Below are positions 42,368-49,221 of a stretch of 49,221 bases of DNA, one piece after another. Under the pieces are notes generated by a model. The model had not been told where the DNA came from, ran no database searches, and saw nothing but the letters and a program-made list of their open reading frames with translations. A program made the translations under genes and the position numbers. Within the stretch, counting starts at the first letter, position 1. The number at the start of each line of letters is the position of its first letter. Source of the stretch: Candidatus Aminicenantota bacterium (GTDB lineage Bacteria; Acidobacteriota; Aminicenantia; Aminicenantales; Aminicenantaceae); NCBI GenBank assembly GCA_030612445.1, contig JAUWNW010000004.1:1-49221 (forward strand), read 5' to 3'.

Positions 42368-43382
42368 TGCTTAGTGTAACACCGAGGCTTTTATATCGGT
42401 CTGAGGTAACTGTTTTTCTTTTTCTTTTAGACTGTTGGCTATCTCCAATCAAATCTCCATATAGTGATTTCTCAAATGAAATACAATCAACCCCATGATA
42501 TTCTTTGTATTTTTTTAAATTTATTAACTTCATTTCAAGGAGTTTTTTTAGCATAATTGCCATACTCACCCCAAAATAACGCTTCATAAATATAATGTCT
42601 TCATATCTTACATTTCCCCCAACAACGTATTTGTTGAGTACCTGCTTAAGCTTTGATTCTGGGATTAAAAAATGAAGAGCGAATTTCTGGGCAAATTTCT
42701 CACGGGGATGATAAAGAGAAATGTATTCATCAACAAAAATATCGGGATTATCCAGAATCGGCCCTCCCTCTCTGTCTCTTAAGTAATGGCAGTATTCGTG
42801 TGAAGCGATCACTGCTTGATTTCCTGAAGAATTAGCATAGTTAACCAGGGCAAATGAGGCCTGTTTCGCCTTATAATAGACAAATATTCCTGCAATCTCG
42901 GATTCTGGATAAATATACTGCCGTAAAATCCGTAACCCGTTCAATTCTAAAAGCATAAAGATATCTCTAACAGGCTCGCTGCCCAAACCAAGACGCTGAC
43001 GCTCCTCCTTCGCCATTTCCTCAGGGGAAACTGATCTATATTCCGGGGCTGGGACTAGATGCCTTCCTGATAATTCTTCCAGCTTTAAATAGTCTTCACA
43101 ATATTTCTTGAATTTTTTTATTTCTGACCGAGTCCTTTCAGTTGTTTTTTTATCTTTCAGGAAAATATCAAATTCTTTCCCTGTATTTTTTAGGAAATAA
43201 GATATGTCTTTTTTGAAAAAATCAGCAATTTTTCTAAGAGAATTAATACTGGGTACGCTTTTTCCGCTTTCGATCAAAGAAATAAATTTACTTGAGAGTT
43301 TAACATATTTTGCTAATTCCTCTTGAGTTATCTTATAATATTCCCTTTCTCTCCGAATTATTTCAGCCAATCTCTTATACAT
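42354..43382 (-). CDS. XRE regulator fused to ImmA/IrrE metallopeptidase
   Basis: The 342-residue protein has an N-terminal helix-turn-helix (about 8-62, with ITQEELAKYVKLSSKFISLIESGK). A middle segment and an ImmA/IrrE-type zinc peptidase follow. The motif HEYCH lies near residue 195 in IASHEYCHYLRDRE, and the third ligand is expected in EKFAQKFALHFLIPE. Such proteins cleave or antagonise regulators in stress responses, mobile elements or toxin-antitoxin systems. No target gene is adjacent. The last few codons come from a family A repeat end, so the original C-terminus may have been changed. Confidence 0.85.
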   Translation of the reverse strand: MYKRLAEIIRREREYYKITQEELAKYVKLSSKFISLIESGKSVPSINSLRKIADFFKKDISYFLKNTGKEFDIFLKDKKTTERTRSEIKKFKKYCEDYLKLEELSGRHLVPAPEYRSVSPEEMAKEERQRLGLGSEPVRDIFMLLELNGLRILRQYIYPESEIAGIFVYYKAKQASFALVNYANSSGNQAVIASHEYCHYLRDREGGPILDNPDIFVDEYISLYHPREKFAQKFALHFLIPESKLKQVLNKYVVGGNVRYEDIIFMKRYFGVSMAIMLKKLLEMKLINLKKYKEYHGVDCISFEKSLYGDLIGDSQQSKRKRKTVTSDRYKSLGVTLSTTRE

Positions 43383-43559
43383 AACATCCCCTTATTTTTA
43401 GTATCTTAAACTTTTTCATCCTTACCCTTCTTCCCTACAATTTTTATATCTTTATATTATTAAAGTCAAGAACCCTCCTTTATTAATTTAAAATATTACC
43501 CATTTTTCTGCATAAACTGACCCAATTCTTGCCTAAATCTCAAAAGTTTATAAAAAATT

Positions 43560-43591
43560 GGGGAACTCCTGACTTATTTCAGGAGTTCCCC
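43560..43591 (-). terminator. Strong hairpin, terminator-like on the minus strand
   Basis: GGGGAACTCCTGA and TCAGGAGTTCCCC form a perfect 13-bp stem with a 6-base loop. On the minus strand the stem is followed by AATTTTTTA, as in a Rho-independent terminator. On the plus strand it is followed by CAAAATTTT, which can extend the stem. No minus-strand gene ends here, so it may instead be part of a repeat. Confidence 0.5.
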
Positions 43592-43708
43592 CAAAATTTT
43601 CATTCACTTTCGTATAAACATAAGTTTTTAAGCAAGTTATAATAAGTAATAAGTGGGAAGTTATTTTTTCAAGGAAAGGCGCTAAAAAGAATAAGGTCAA
43701 GAGCTGGC

Positions 43709-43858
43709 CTGGATACTGGTGAATCCCGGAGAAAGCCATCCGGAACAACGCGGGCATGGTTCCTCGAGAGAATCTCGAGGAGAGCGTTGTGAGGACAGGA
43801 AGGGATTTTCACGCTGGGGGAAATCCCTGTCTTTCGCAGGGACTTACCCGTATTCAGG
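43709..43858 (+). repeat. Family B miniature element, copy 2
   Basis: It matches the reverse complement of the 4748-4899 element with about six differences in the core and less perfect outer ends (CCTGGATACTGGTGAA and CTTACCCGTATTCAGG). The same internal palindromes are kept, including CCTCGAGAGAATCTCGAGG. Confidence 0.75.
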
Positions 43859-43986
43859 CTTTTCATCACCTGTAAGTTTAAAAAATTGGAGAACTCCTGA
43901 CTTATTTTCATTGACTTCAGCTTTTTTCTCTGATATAGATAAATTAATTAAGCTAAAATTTTTCGTTCTTGTCAGCTGATTAAACA

Positions 43987-44922
43987 ATGTCAGAATATAA
44001 ACTAGTCAATACTTTGAAAAATTCAAATAATAATTTCTATGAAACACTAATCAATAACTTAAATGATGCTGTATATCTTATGGACCAAAATCTCCACATC
44101 CTCTTAGCTAACGCAGCCTCGACAAAATTATCCGGCTATCCTCAATCTGAATTGATCGGCAATCCGTGTCCAAAAAACATTCTTCTTCCAGCCGGAAAAC
44201 AACAATTGAATCTCTGTACTAAAGACTGCCCTGTACAAAAAACACTCAAGACCGGGAACATACAACATATAAAATCCTATGTCCGCCATAAAGAAGGCTA
44301 TCTTATCCCAGTGATGATGAAAGTAATTCCAATTAAAGAAAGAAATAGTGAAATCATTGGTACAGTTGAAATTTTCGCTGAAACTTCACCCAAAGTTTCT
44401 TTGCCTCAAAGTCCAAAAGACCTGGAACGTATGCAATTATTGGACCCGCTCACCAAATTAGGCAACAAACACTATATCGAAATGTTTATAAATTCGCGTC
44501 TTAATGATAAAATAAAATACAATCTTCCTTTTGGAGTACTTTTTATAGATATCGATAACATGCCCATTATGATTGATAATTACGGTAGCGTTGTGGGCGA
44601 CAAAATGATAAAAATGATCTCCCAGACCCTTAGAAATAATATCCGATTTTTTGAAATAGTAGGCCGTTGGAGTATCAAGAAACTTGTCGTCATTCTTTTT
44701 AATGTTAACGCCACAAAACTGGACTTGATTGCAAATAAACTCCGCCTGCTTGTAGAACAGTCAAATATCAGGCATCATGATAAGCTTCTCAATACAACTA
44801 TTTCTATTGGAGCTACATTGGCTCATTCCACTGATTCAACTGAAACCATAATAAACCGCCTAAAAAAACTTGCAGAACAAAGCAAAAAAACAGGGAAAAA
44901 CCGTGTAAGCATTAGTATTTGA
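43987..44922 (+). CDS. PAS domain plus degenerate GGDEF domain protein
   Basis: The PAS domain of this 311-residue protein (about 17-135) carries a Cys cluster, NPCPKN-x14-CTKDCPV, typical of a PAS subgroup that may bind metal or sense redox. The C-terminal domain has the diguanylate cyclase fold (LDPLTKLGNKHYIE, GVLFIDIDNM, TTISIGAT). However, the position of GG(D/E)EF reads SIKKL in GRWSIKKLVVIL, so it should not make c-di-GMP. It could still bind nucleotide or act as a signal-receiving partner. It is the first gene of a three-gene operon that ends with an HD-GYP protein. Confidence 0.8.
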   Translation: MSEYKLVNTLKNSNNNFYETLINNLNDAVYLMDQNLHILLANAASTKLSGYPQSELIGNPCPKNILLPAGKQQLNLCTKDCPVQKTLKTGNIQHIKSYVRHKEGYLIPVMMKVIPIKERNSEIIGTVEIFAETSPKVSLPQSPKDLERMQLLDPLTKLGNKHYIEMFINSRLNDKIKYNLPFGVLFIDIDNMPIMIDNYGSVVGDKMIKMISQTLRNNIRFFEIVGRWSIKKLVVILFNVNATKLDLIANKLRLLVEQSNIRHHDKLLNTTISIGATLAHSTDSTETIINRLKKLAEQSKKTGKNRVSISI

Positions 44923-44931
44923 TTTCATTTC

Positions 44932-46857
44932 ATGAATAAAGAAGACACTTTAAATGACTTCTTAAAAACCCTCAAAATTACCTTTAAAAATGCTTCTATA
45001 TACAATAGTAAGCACCCTGCCTTTATTGCATCATCTACTGAACTTAAACATAAACTTGATGGACTTTTTACTTATTTTTCTCCTTTTAAAATCAGTTTTT
45101 CTCCCAAATCTCTCCTGGTCGAAGATGAATTTCTGGGAAAGGAAAAACTATATTTAGAACTAGCGCATTTGTTTCACCAGCGCAAATTAAAAAACATTAC
45201 CTTCTTTTCCGGCATCAACCAGGAGGAATTGACTACTTTTGTGACTAAAATTTTTATACCTCCCGATAAAATTCTCAAACAGGGAGGTATAAGAGAAATA
45301 ATCAAAAAAGAAAAGTTAACTCACATATCGGTTGAAGAGTTAGATTATTCTCAGTTATTGTTAGGCGAAGGTGAAGAAATCAAAGATATTTGGCCATACA
45401 TCTTACAGGAAGCGGTTACTAATCCGAATAGAGATAAAATTATTCAGGCAGCTGACAGTTTTGACAAAATTGCTGATGATTTTCAAGCATCGGATATTTT
45501 CGAAAATGCCGACCTAAGTGAAAACTTCACTCGTTTTTTCTCATATCTAAAAGAAAACGAAGAAAATAAATTTAAAATCTGTGCTAAAAAATTATTAAAG
45601 TCAACTCTTCAGAGTAAAGATCTGGCCCCGGAATCAAAGCTGGAAAAAATGCAGCTTCTCTTCTCAGATCTAAAAGAAGAGGACCTTGCTTCCACTATCT
45701 TGGAAGAGATTATAACGGATACAGAATTCGATTCCTTAAGTTTCAGCATATTTTCCCGTATTATAAATAAAGAAAAACATGCTAAAATCGCCAATTCCCT
45801 TTCTAAATTATTCAGGGAAAATGAAACCCTACGATCAAACAAACAAGCAAAGAACAAAATAAAACAATTAGTGTCTGGGCCATCAAGTTCGATGATCTCT
45901 GAAATCTATCAGCAGACTTTATCCTCTCTTCTTACAGATATAACATATGAAAAAAAACTGACATTTGACCACCCCAAACTCACCCGGAATTTCCGATTCC
46001 TTCTTCTTAATCTGCTTGAAAAAGAGACCGATACAAACTTAATTAACAGCATAGGGGATGATATCCTAAAGGAATGGGAATCTATCTGCCAATATGAAGA
46101 TTACGAATACTTAAAACTTATGCACAAAACCCTTCTCTTAAAATTAGAACTCTTTAATCTAGAGGAATCATTTCAAGATATCATGCTAAAAATAGCAAAT
46201 TTCATTGAAAAATCCATACTTGACGGAAAAATTTCCCTTTATTTTGAATATTTCCTGAATAGCCTAAAAAAAAACACTGTGGATGTCAACACATACCTGG
46301 AAACAATATTCACTAAAAGAAAAACATCTATATATATCATAAAAGCTTATTTTCATTTTTTTATTGAGTATCTTTTCTACTTTAATCTCAATCTCGAGCA
46401 AAAATCAAATGACTCGATATTGCTTGAAAAGATTGTCGACTGTTTGAAAAATATTGACACTCCTGTCTCACTCATAACTTTAAAAAATATATTTCATTTC
46501 AATAATTATTCTATTCAATTAAAAATCCTCAAAGCTATGCAAAAACTTAGCGACTATGATTCAAAATTCCTTATGCCGCTTTTAAAAAAGAAAGACATTG
46601 CTCTAAAAAAAGAAGCGGTTGTTATTTTAATGCGAGATAATGCGGCTAAAAAAGAAGCCCTTGACCGACTTCTTGCCATTCCTTCACCTTTTGGAATCAG
46701 GAACAAACTCATACTCAATAATATAAATATTATTGACGAGAAAGGACTAAAAGATACTAAAGAATATCTTGAAGCTCTAAGTCATCGCACATCATTTTGG
46801 AATAAGAAGGTCAGGGAGCGAGCTTTAAATTTATTGGAAAAATGGAATGCGGAATAA
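44932..46857 (+). CDS. Large helical protein sharing the N-terminal domain of the HD-GYP protein
   Basis: The 641-residue protein has no motif I can name. Residues 1-140 resemble residues 1-135 of the next protein (FLKTLKITFKNASIYNSKHP versus FLLTLATAIQSGKIYTENHP, then ITFFSGINQEELTTF versus ICFLHGLSQKELSKF). The remaining 500 residues are helical. The end (about 520-640) looks like degenerate HEAT repeats (LKKEAVVILMRDNAAKKEAL). There is no signal peptide, so it is probably cytoplasmic. It starts 9 bp after the PAS-GGDEF gene and overlaps the HD-GYP gene by 11 bp. This suggests a scaffold or interaction partner in the same pathway. Confidence 0.6.
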   Translation: MNKEDTLNDFLKTLKITFKNASIYNSKHPAFIASSTELKHKLDGLFTYFSPFKISFSPKSLLVEDEFLGKEKLYLELAHLFHQRKLKNITFFSGINQEELTTFVTKIFIPPDKILKQGGIREIIKKEKLTHISVEELDYSQLLLGEGEEIKDIWPYILQEAVTNPNRDKIIQAADSFDKIADDFQASDIFENADLSENFTRFFSYLKENEENKFKICAKKLLKSTLQSKDLAPESKLEKMQLLFSDLKEEDLASTILEEIITDTEFDSLSFSIFSRIINKEKHAKIANSLSKLFRENETLRSNKQAKNKIKQLVSGPSSSMISEIYQQTLSSLLTDITYEKKLTFDHPKLTRNFRFLLLNLLEKETDTNLINSIGDDILKEWESICQYEDYEYLKLMHKTLLLKLELFNLEESFQDIMLKIANFIEKSILDGKISLYFEYFLNSLKKNTVDVNTYLETIFTKRKTSIYIIKAYFHFFIEYLFYFNLNLEQKSNDSILLEKIVDCLKNIDTPVSLITLKNIFHFNNYSIQLKILKAMQKLSDYDSKFLMPLLKKKDIALKKEAVVILMRDNAAKKEALDRLLAIPSPFGIRNKLILNNINIIDEKGLKDTKEYLEALSHRTSFWNKKVRERALNLLEKWNAE

Positions 46858-48181
46858 ACTAAATAAATTTCTCCTTACACTGGCAACAGCCATACAATCC
46901 GGTAAAATTTACACAGAAAATCATCCTAAATATTCTGAATCAGTCAAAGAAGCTTTTATCAGTCTGCAAATTATTCTCCAGGATGAAAAAGAACTTGTCC
47001 TTGGGATTATAGATAAAGAATTAGCCTGGAAAGATGAAATACTTTTCGATTTAAGCCAGAAACTAAAATCTTTTATCATCTATCTTGAAAGCCGCGATAT
47101 TGAAAGAATATGTTTCTTACATGGGCTTAGCCAAAAGGAATTGTCAAAATTTATCTATTTCCTTTCAACTCCAAAAAATCAGCTTCAAAAAAACATTCAA
47201 GATTATCTTACCCAGCAGAGGATAAGACATATAACAGCTGGAAAAATCCGGGTACTTGCCGATGAAAAATCCCAGAAAGATACTGAACCGGATAATCTTT
47301 TAAATCACTATGAAACATCCCTGGACTCACTGTCAAAATCTGTTAAAAAAATGCTGAACTCAGAAGAAGTAGATTATCTTGATCTTCGTTTTAACATTCT
47401 GGCAGTTATGGAAAATTTCAGGGGAAATCATCATGAACTACTAAACTTGATCTCCCTTAAAAAAAAAGACCTCATGACCTTTATTCATCTTCTTAACGCC
47501 TCCATCCTCTCAATGTTTTTCTCATCTAAACTAGGGTTTTCTAAAGAAGATGTTCTTGACATCGGAATCAGTGCTCTATTCCATGATGTCGGAAAAATAT
47601 CCATCTCCCATAAAATAATCACTAAAACCAGTAAACTGGACGAAAGTGAATTCGATAAAATGAGGAGTCACCCCGTACATGGAGCAAAAATTCTTTTAAA
47701 ATATAAAGAAGACATGGGAATTCTTCCTGCTGTAGTTTCCTATGAACACCATTTACGTTACGATCTTAAAGGCTATCCTAAAATAATCTATCCAGTAAAA
47801 CCGCATATTGCCTCTCTCATTGTATCAATTTGCGACGTATATGACGCACTTTCCCAGAGAAGAACTTATAAGAAAGACTACCCCCCCAATAAAATATATG
47901 AGATTATGAATAATGGAAAAGGCACTCTATTTGATCCTGTTTTATTAGACAATTTTTTTAAAATAATAGGAGTTTGGCCGATAGGTTCTATTGTCTCCTT
48001 AAATGACGACCGTATAGCAGTCGTAAGGTCTATCAATGAAAAAGATATATTTTCACCCAAAGTGGAAATCATCTCTTTTGAACAAAAAGGAGAGACAATT
48101 GACCTTTCGACAAATGATAAAAGTATAACATCTTCTTTAAATCCTTTTAGGGAAGGGAAAAAATATCTCGATTGCATCTAA
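46847..48181 (+). CDS. HD-GYP domain phosphohydrolase with novel N-terminal domain
   Basis: The first 135 or so residues of this 444-residue protein form the domain shared with the upstream protein. The HD-GYP domain (about 215-385) has intact metal motifs: FHDVGK near residue 244, MRSHPVHGAKIL, YEHHLRYDLKGYPK with GYP near 309, and ICDVYDALSQRR. It should hydrolyse c-di-GMP or a related cyclic dinucleotide. A short C-terminal beta domain follows. It overlaps the preceding gene by 11 bp. The only GGDEF-like protein in the operon is degenerate, so c-di-GMP must come from elsewhere. Confidence 0.85.
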   Translation: MRNKLNKFLLTLATAIQSGKIYTENHPKYSESVKEAFISLQIILQDEKELVLGIIDKELAWKDEILFDLSQKLKSFIIYLESRDIERICFLHGLSQKELSKFIYFLSTPKNQLQKNIQDYLTQQRIRHITAGKIRVLADEKSQKDTEPDNLLNHYETSLDSLSKSVKKMLNSEEVDYLDLRFNILAVMENFRGNHHELLNLISLKKKDLMTFIHLLNASILSMFFSSKLGFSKEDVLDIGISALFHDVGKISISHKIITKTSKLDESEFDKMRSHPVHGAKILLKYKEDMGILPAVVSYEHHLRYDLKGYPKIIYPVKPHIASLIVSICDVYDALSQRRTYKKDYPPNKIYEIMNNGKGTLFDPVLLDNFFKIIGVWPIGSIVSLNDDRIAVVRSINEKDIFSPKVEIISFEQKGETIDLSTNDKSITSSLNPFREGKKYLDCI

Positions 48182-48379
48182 ACAATATTATTATCCATAT
48201 GTTTCAGAAATAAACATTGTTCTATTTTAATACACTTGTATCCTCCTTAATAATATTTGGGTAAAGAAATTTTCTTTGCGCCTATGGCAATCTCAACTCA
48301 TGAACAATTCAGGCTTAATACTACAACTTATGATCTACAAATTATGATCTATGAAGTCATTACCCTGTTTTATTAAATA

Positions 48380-48395
48380 TGGCATGATTTTTGCG
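48380..48395 (+). promoter_or_regulatory. Sigma-54 (-24/-12) promoter
   Basis: TGGCATGATTTTTGCG matches the sigma-54 consensus TGGCACG-N4-TTGC(A/T), with GG at 48381-48382 and GC at 48393-48394 exactly 10 bp apart. It lies 46 bp before the ATG of the zinc-ribbon gene. I recognised no upstream activator site. The gap 48182-48379 otherwise holds only a weak family A right-end remnant (GAACAATTCAGG, 48302-48313). Confidence 0.7.
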
Positions 48396-48440
48396 ATATA
48401 TTTAATTAATTTAAACTGATATCCAATAGAGGAGAATAAA

Positions 48441-48626
48441 ATGAAACAAAAGCGTAAAGATACAAATAACTTAGATATCGTATTTATTAAATGCGAAGAA
48501 TGTTTAGGTATAACACCTCATAAAGTCTCCAAAACCGGGACAGCCACCTGTAATTTTTGCAAAAGTCTCACTGCATACCACAATTTTTTATCACATTCTC
48601 CCCATATGGAGCAAACCGCCCAATAA
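48441..48626 (+). CDS. Small zinc-ribbon protein
   Basis: The 61-residue protein has two CxxC knuckles, KCEECLG near residue 18 and CNFCKS near 38, a classic zinc-ribbon spacing. AGAGGAG precedes ATG 48441, and a sigma-54 promoter lies just upstream, so the gene is likely real despite its size. Its role is unknown. Small proteins of this type often bind RNA, DNA or a larger protein. A family A repeat starts 8 bp after the stop. Confidence 0.65.
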   Translation: MKQKRKDTNNLDIVFIKCEECLGITPHKVSKTGTATCNFCKSLTAYHNFLSHSPHMEQTAQ

Positions 48627-48634
48627 ATGATTTT

Positions 48635-48885
48635 CCTGAACTATTCACGAGTCGAGGTTGCCGCAGATACGAGGCGCAGGGGATGAAGCTGTGGTATTTC
48701 ACCGCGAATCCGCTGCAACAAAGTAGATGTGGTAAGAGCGGCTCGCTCGTAGAGTAAAAAATGTCGATTACATATAGGGATTACATCGAAAACGAAATGG
48801 CCAATAGGAATTATATCTCAATCAAAGTAGAATATTTATTTATATAGGTATCATACATATCGACTTTTTTTATGAATAGTTCAGG
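48635..48885 (+). repeat. Family A element, short form (251 bp)
   Basis: This is a complete copy from CCTGAACTATTCACGAGTCGAGG to ATGAATAGTTCAGG. Here the left end is almost the exact complement of the right end (CCTGAACTATTCA versus TGAATAGTTCAGG), showing the terminal inverted repeat clearly. It is followed after a single A by another copy. Confidence 0.85.
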
Positions 48886-48886
48886 A

Positions 48887-49221
48887 CCTGGATTATTCAC
48901 AAGTCGAGGTTGCCGCAGATACGGAAAAGCAGAAAATAGTTAATGGAAAATGGTAAATGCGAAAAACCGTAAAACGTGAATTGTAAAATGTGAAATATTA
49001 GTCAAAAGACTTTTATCTAATGAAATTCTGATGTGGCTGAAGCGAGCACAAGCCACGCCTGAATTTCATCTTTCACCGCGAATCCGCTGCAACAAGGCAG
49101 ATGCGGTGAGATCGGCTCGCCTGAAAGGTAAGAAGTGTCGATTATTAATAAAGGTTACATCGAAAACGAAATGATTAATTGTCTATCGGCAGCAATCAAT
49201 GTAAAATGTTGGCTTAAAAAG
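48887..49221 (+). repeat. Family A element, long form (cut by window end)
   Basis: It is in tandem with the preceding copy. It starts CCTGGATTATTCACAAGTCGAGG and carries the nested palindrome (ATGAAATTCTGATGTGGCT, then AGCCACGCCTGAATTTCAT). It closely follows the 15899-16272 copy, including the interior AATAGTTAATGGAAAATGG, and reaches the window end inside the 3' module. Confidence 0.85.

Larger units (their letters stand above)
43383..43986. other. Intergenic region with hairpin, family B element and duplicated flank
   Basis: No gene is supported here. It contains a perfect hairpin (43560-43591), a family B element (43709-43858) and a second, one-armed copy of the hairpin flank (43874-43917). 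Bases 43383-43540 are AT-rich and show nothing further. Confidence 0.6.

Noticed and set aside
48302-48313. GAACAATTCAGG as a family A right end
   Set aside because: Too short and imperfect to list as a copy. It is mentioned only in the sigma-54 promoter entry.
15899-49221. Repeated sequences as a CRISPR array
   Set aside because: The repeats are 150-374 bp, dispersed and modular, with no regular short spacers and no cas genes.

Overview
This 49 kb window is AT-rich and densely coded, and probably comes from an uncultured, anaerobic, Gram-negative-type bacterium. Many exported proteins, a sigma-54 promoter, a corrinoid protein and a reductive-dehalogenase-like protein all fit this. The run rimO-pgpA-cinA-thpR resembles gene order in Deltaproteobacteria and Acidobacteriota-like lineages. 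NTT-type nucleotide carriers, M16 pairs, DUF4416 and a fused formiminotransferase-cyclodeaminase make me think of Aminicenantota/Acidobacteriota relatives. That placement is an inference with low confidence. I saw no rRNA, tRNA or CRISPR array.

Layout. 1-343: C-terminal end of an IS transposase. 433-2283: an HprK-like P-loop protein and phosphosulfolactate synthase. 2307-7917 (minus strand): a secreted GH63-like glycosidase, an exported class V aminotransferase-like protein and a membrane-anchored reductive-dehalogenase-like protein. 8077-11904: a serine/cysteine-sulfur operon (class V aminotransferase, SerA, NifS) and DUF4416. 11919-20656: an orphan corrinoid protein, asnS, rimO-pgpA, cinA, thpR-plsY-gpsA and a TPR protein. 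20669-23121 (minus): metK-ahcY. 23565-25845: an RsbW-like kinase, sat and cysC.

25846-30097 (minus) is the most unusual locus. In transcription order it encodes an exported PPP-family phosphatase, an exported pseudokinase, an NTT-type nucleotide transporter and an exported kinase related to the pseudokinase. I propose an extracytoplasmic phosphorylation/dephosphorylation system in which the carrier supplies nucleotide. Immediately upstream on the other strand (30214-34785) lie a STAS anti-anti-sigma factor, a second NTT carrier fused to HEAT-like repeats, and an FHA-GAF-SpoIIE phosphatase. With the RsbW-like kinase at 23565 these could form a partner-switching circuit.

35111-42301: two M16-family proteins that both lack the zinc motif, then ftcD, galK (opposite strand) and a PepD-like dipeptidase. 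42354-43382: an XRE-ImmA/IrrE protein. 43987-48181: a signalling operon with a degenerate PAS-GGDEF protein, a large helical protein and an HD-GYP protein sharing its N-terminal domain. 48441: a small zinc-ribbon protein behind a good sigma-54 promoter.

Two families of short non-coding repeats punctuate the window. Family A is 250 or 374 bp, with imperfect terminal inverted repeats related to CCTGGATTATTCACGA and TGAATAGTTCAGG. It has at least four substantial copies and many remnants. Family A ends supply the start codon of cinA, the stop codons of ftcD and galK, and the last codons of the XRE-ImmA gene. Family B is about 150 bp, with about 16-bp terminal inverted repeats and internal palindromes. 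It occurs twice, in opposite orientations.
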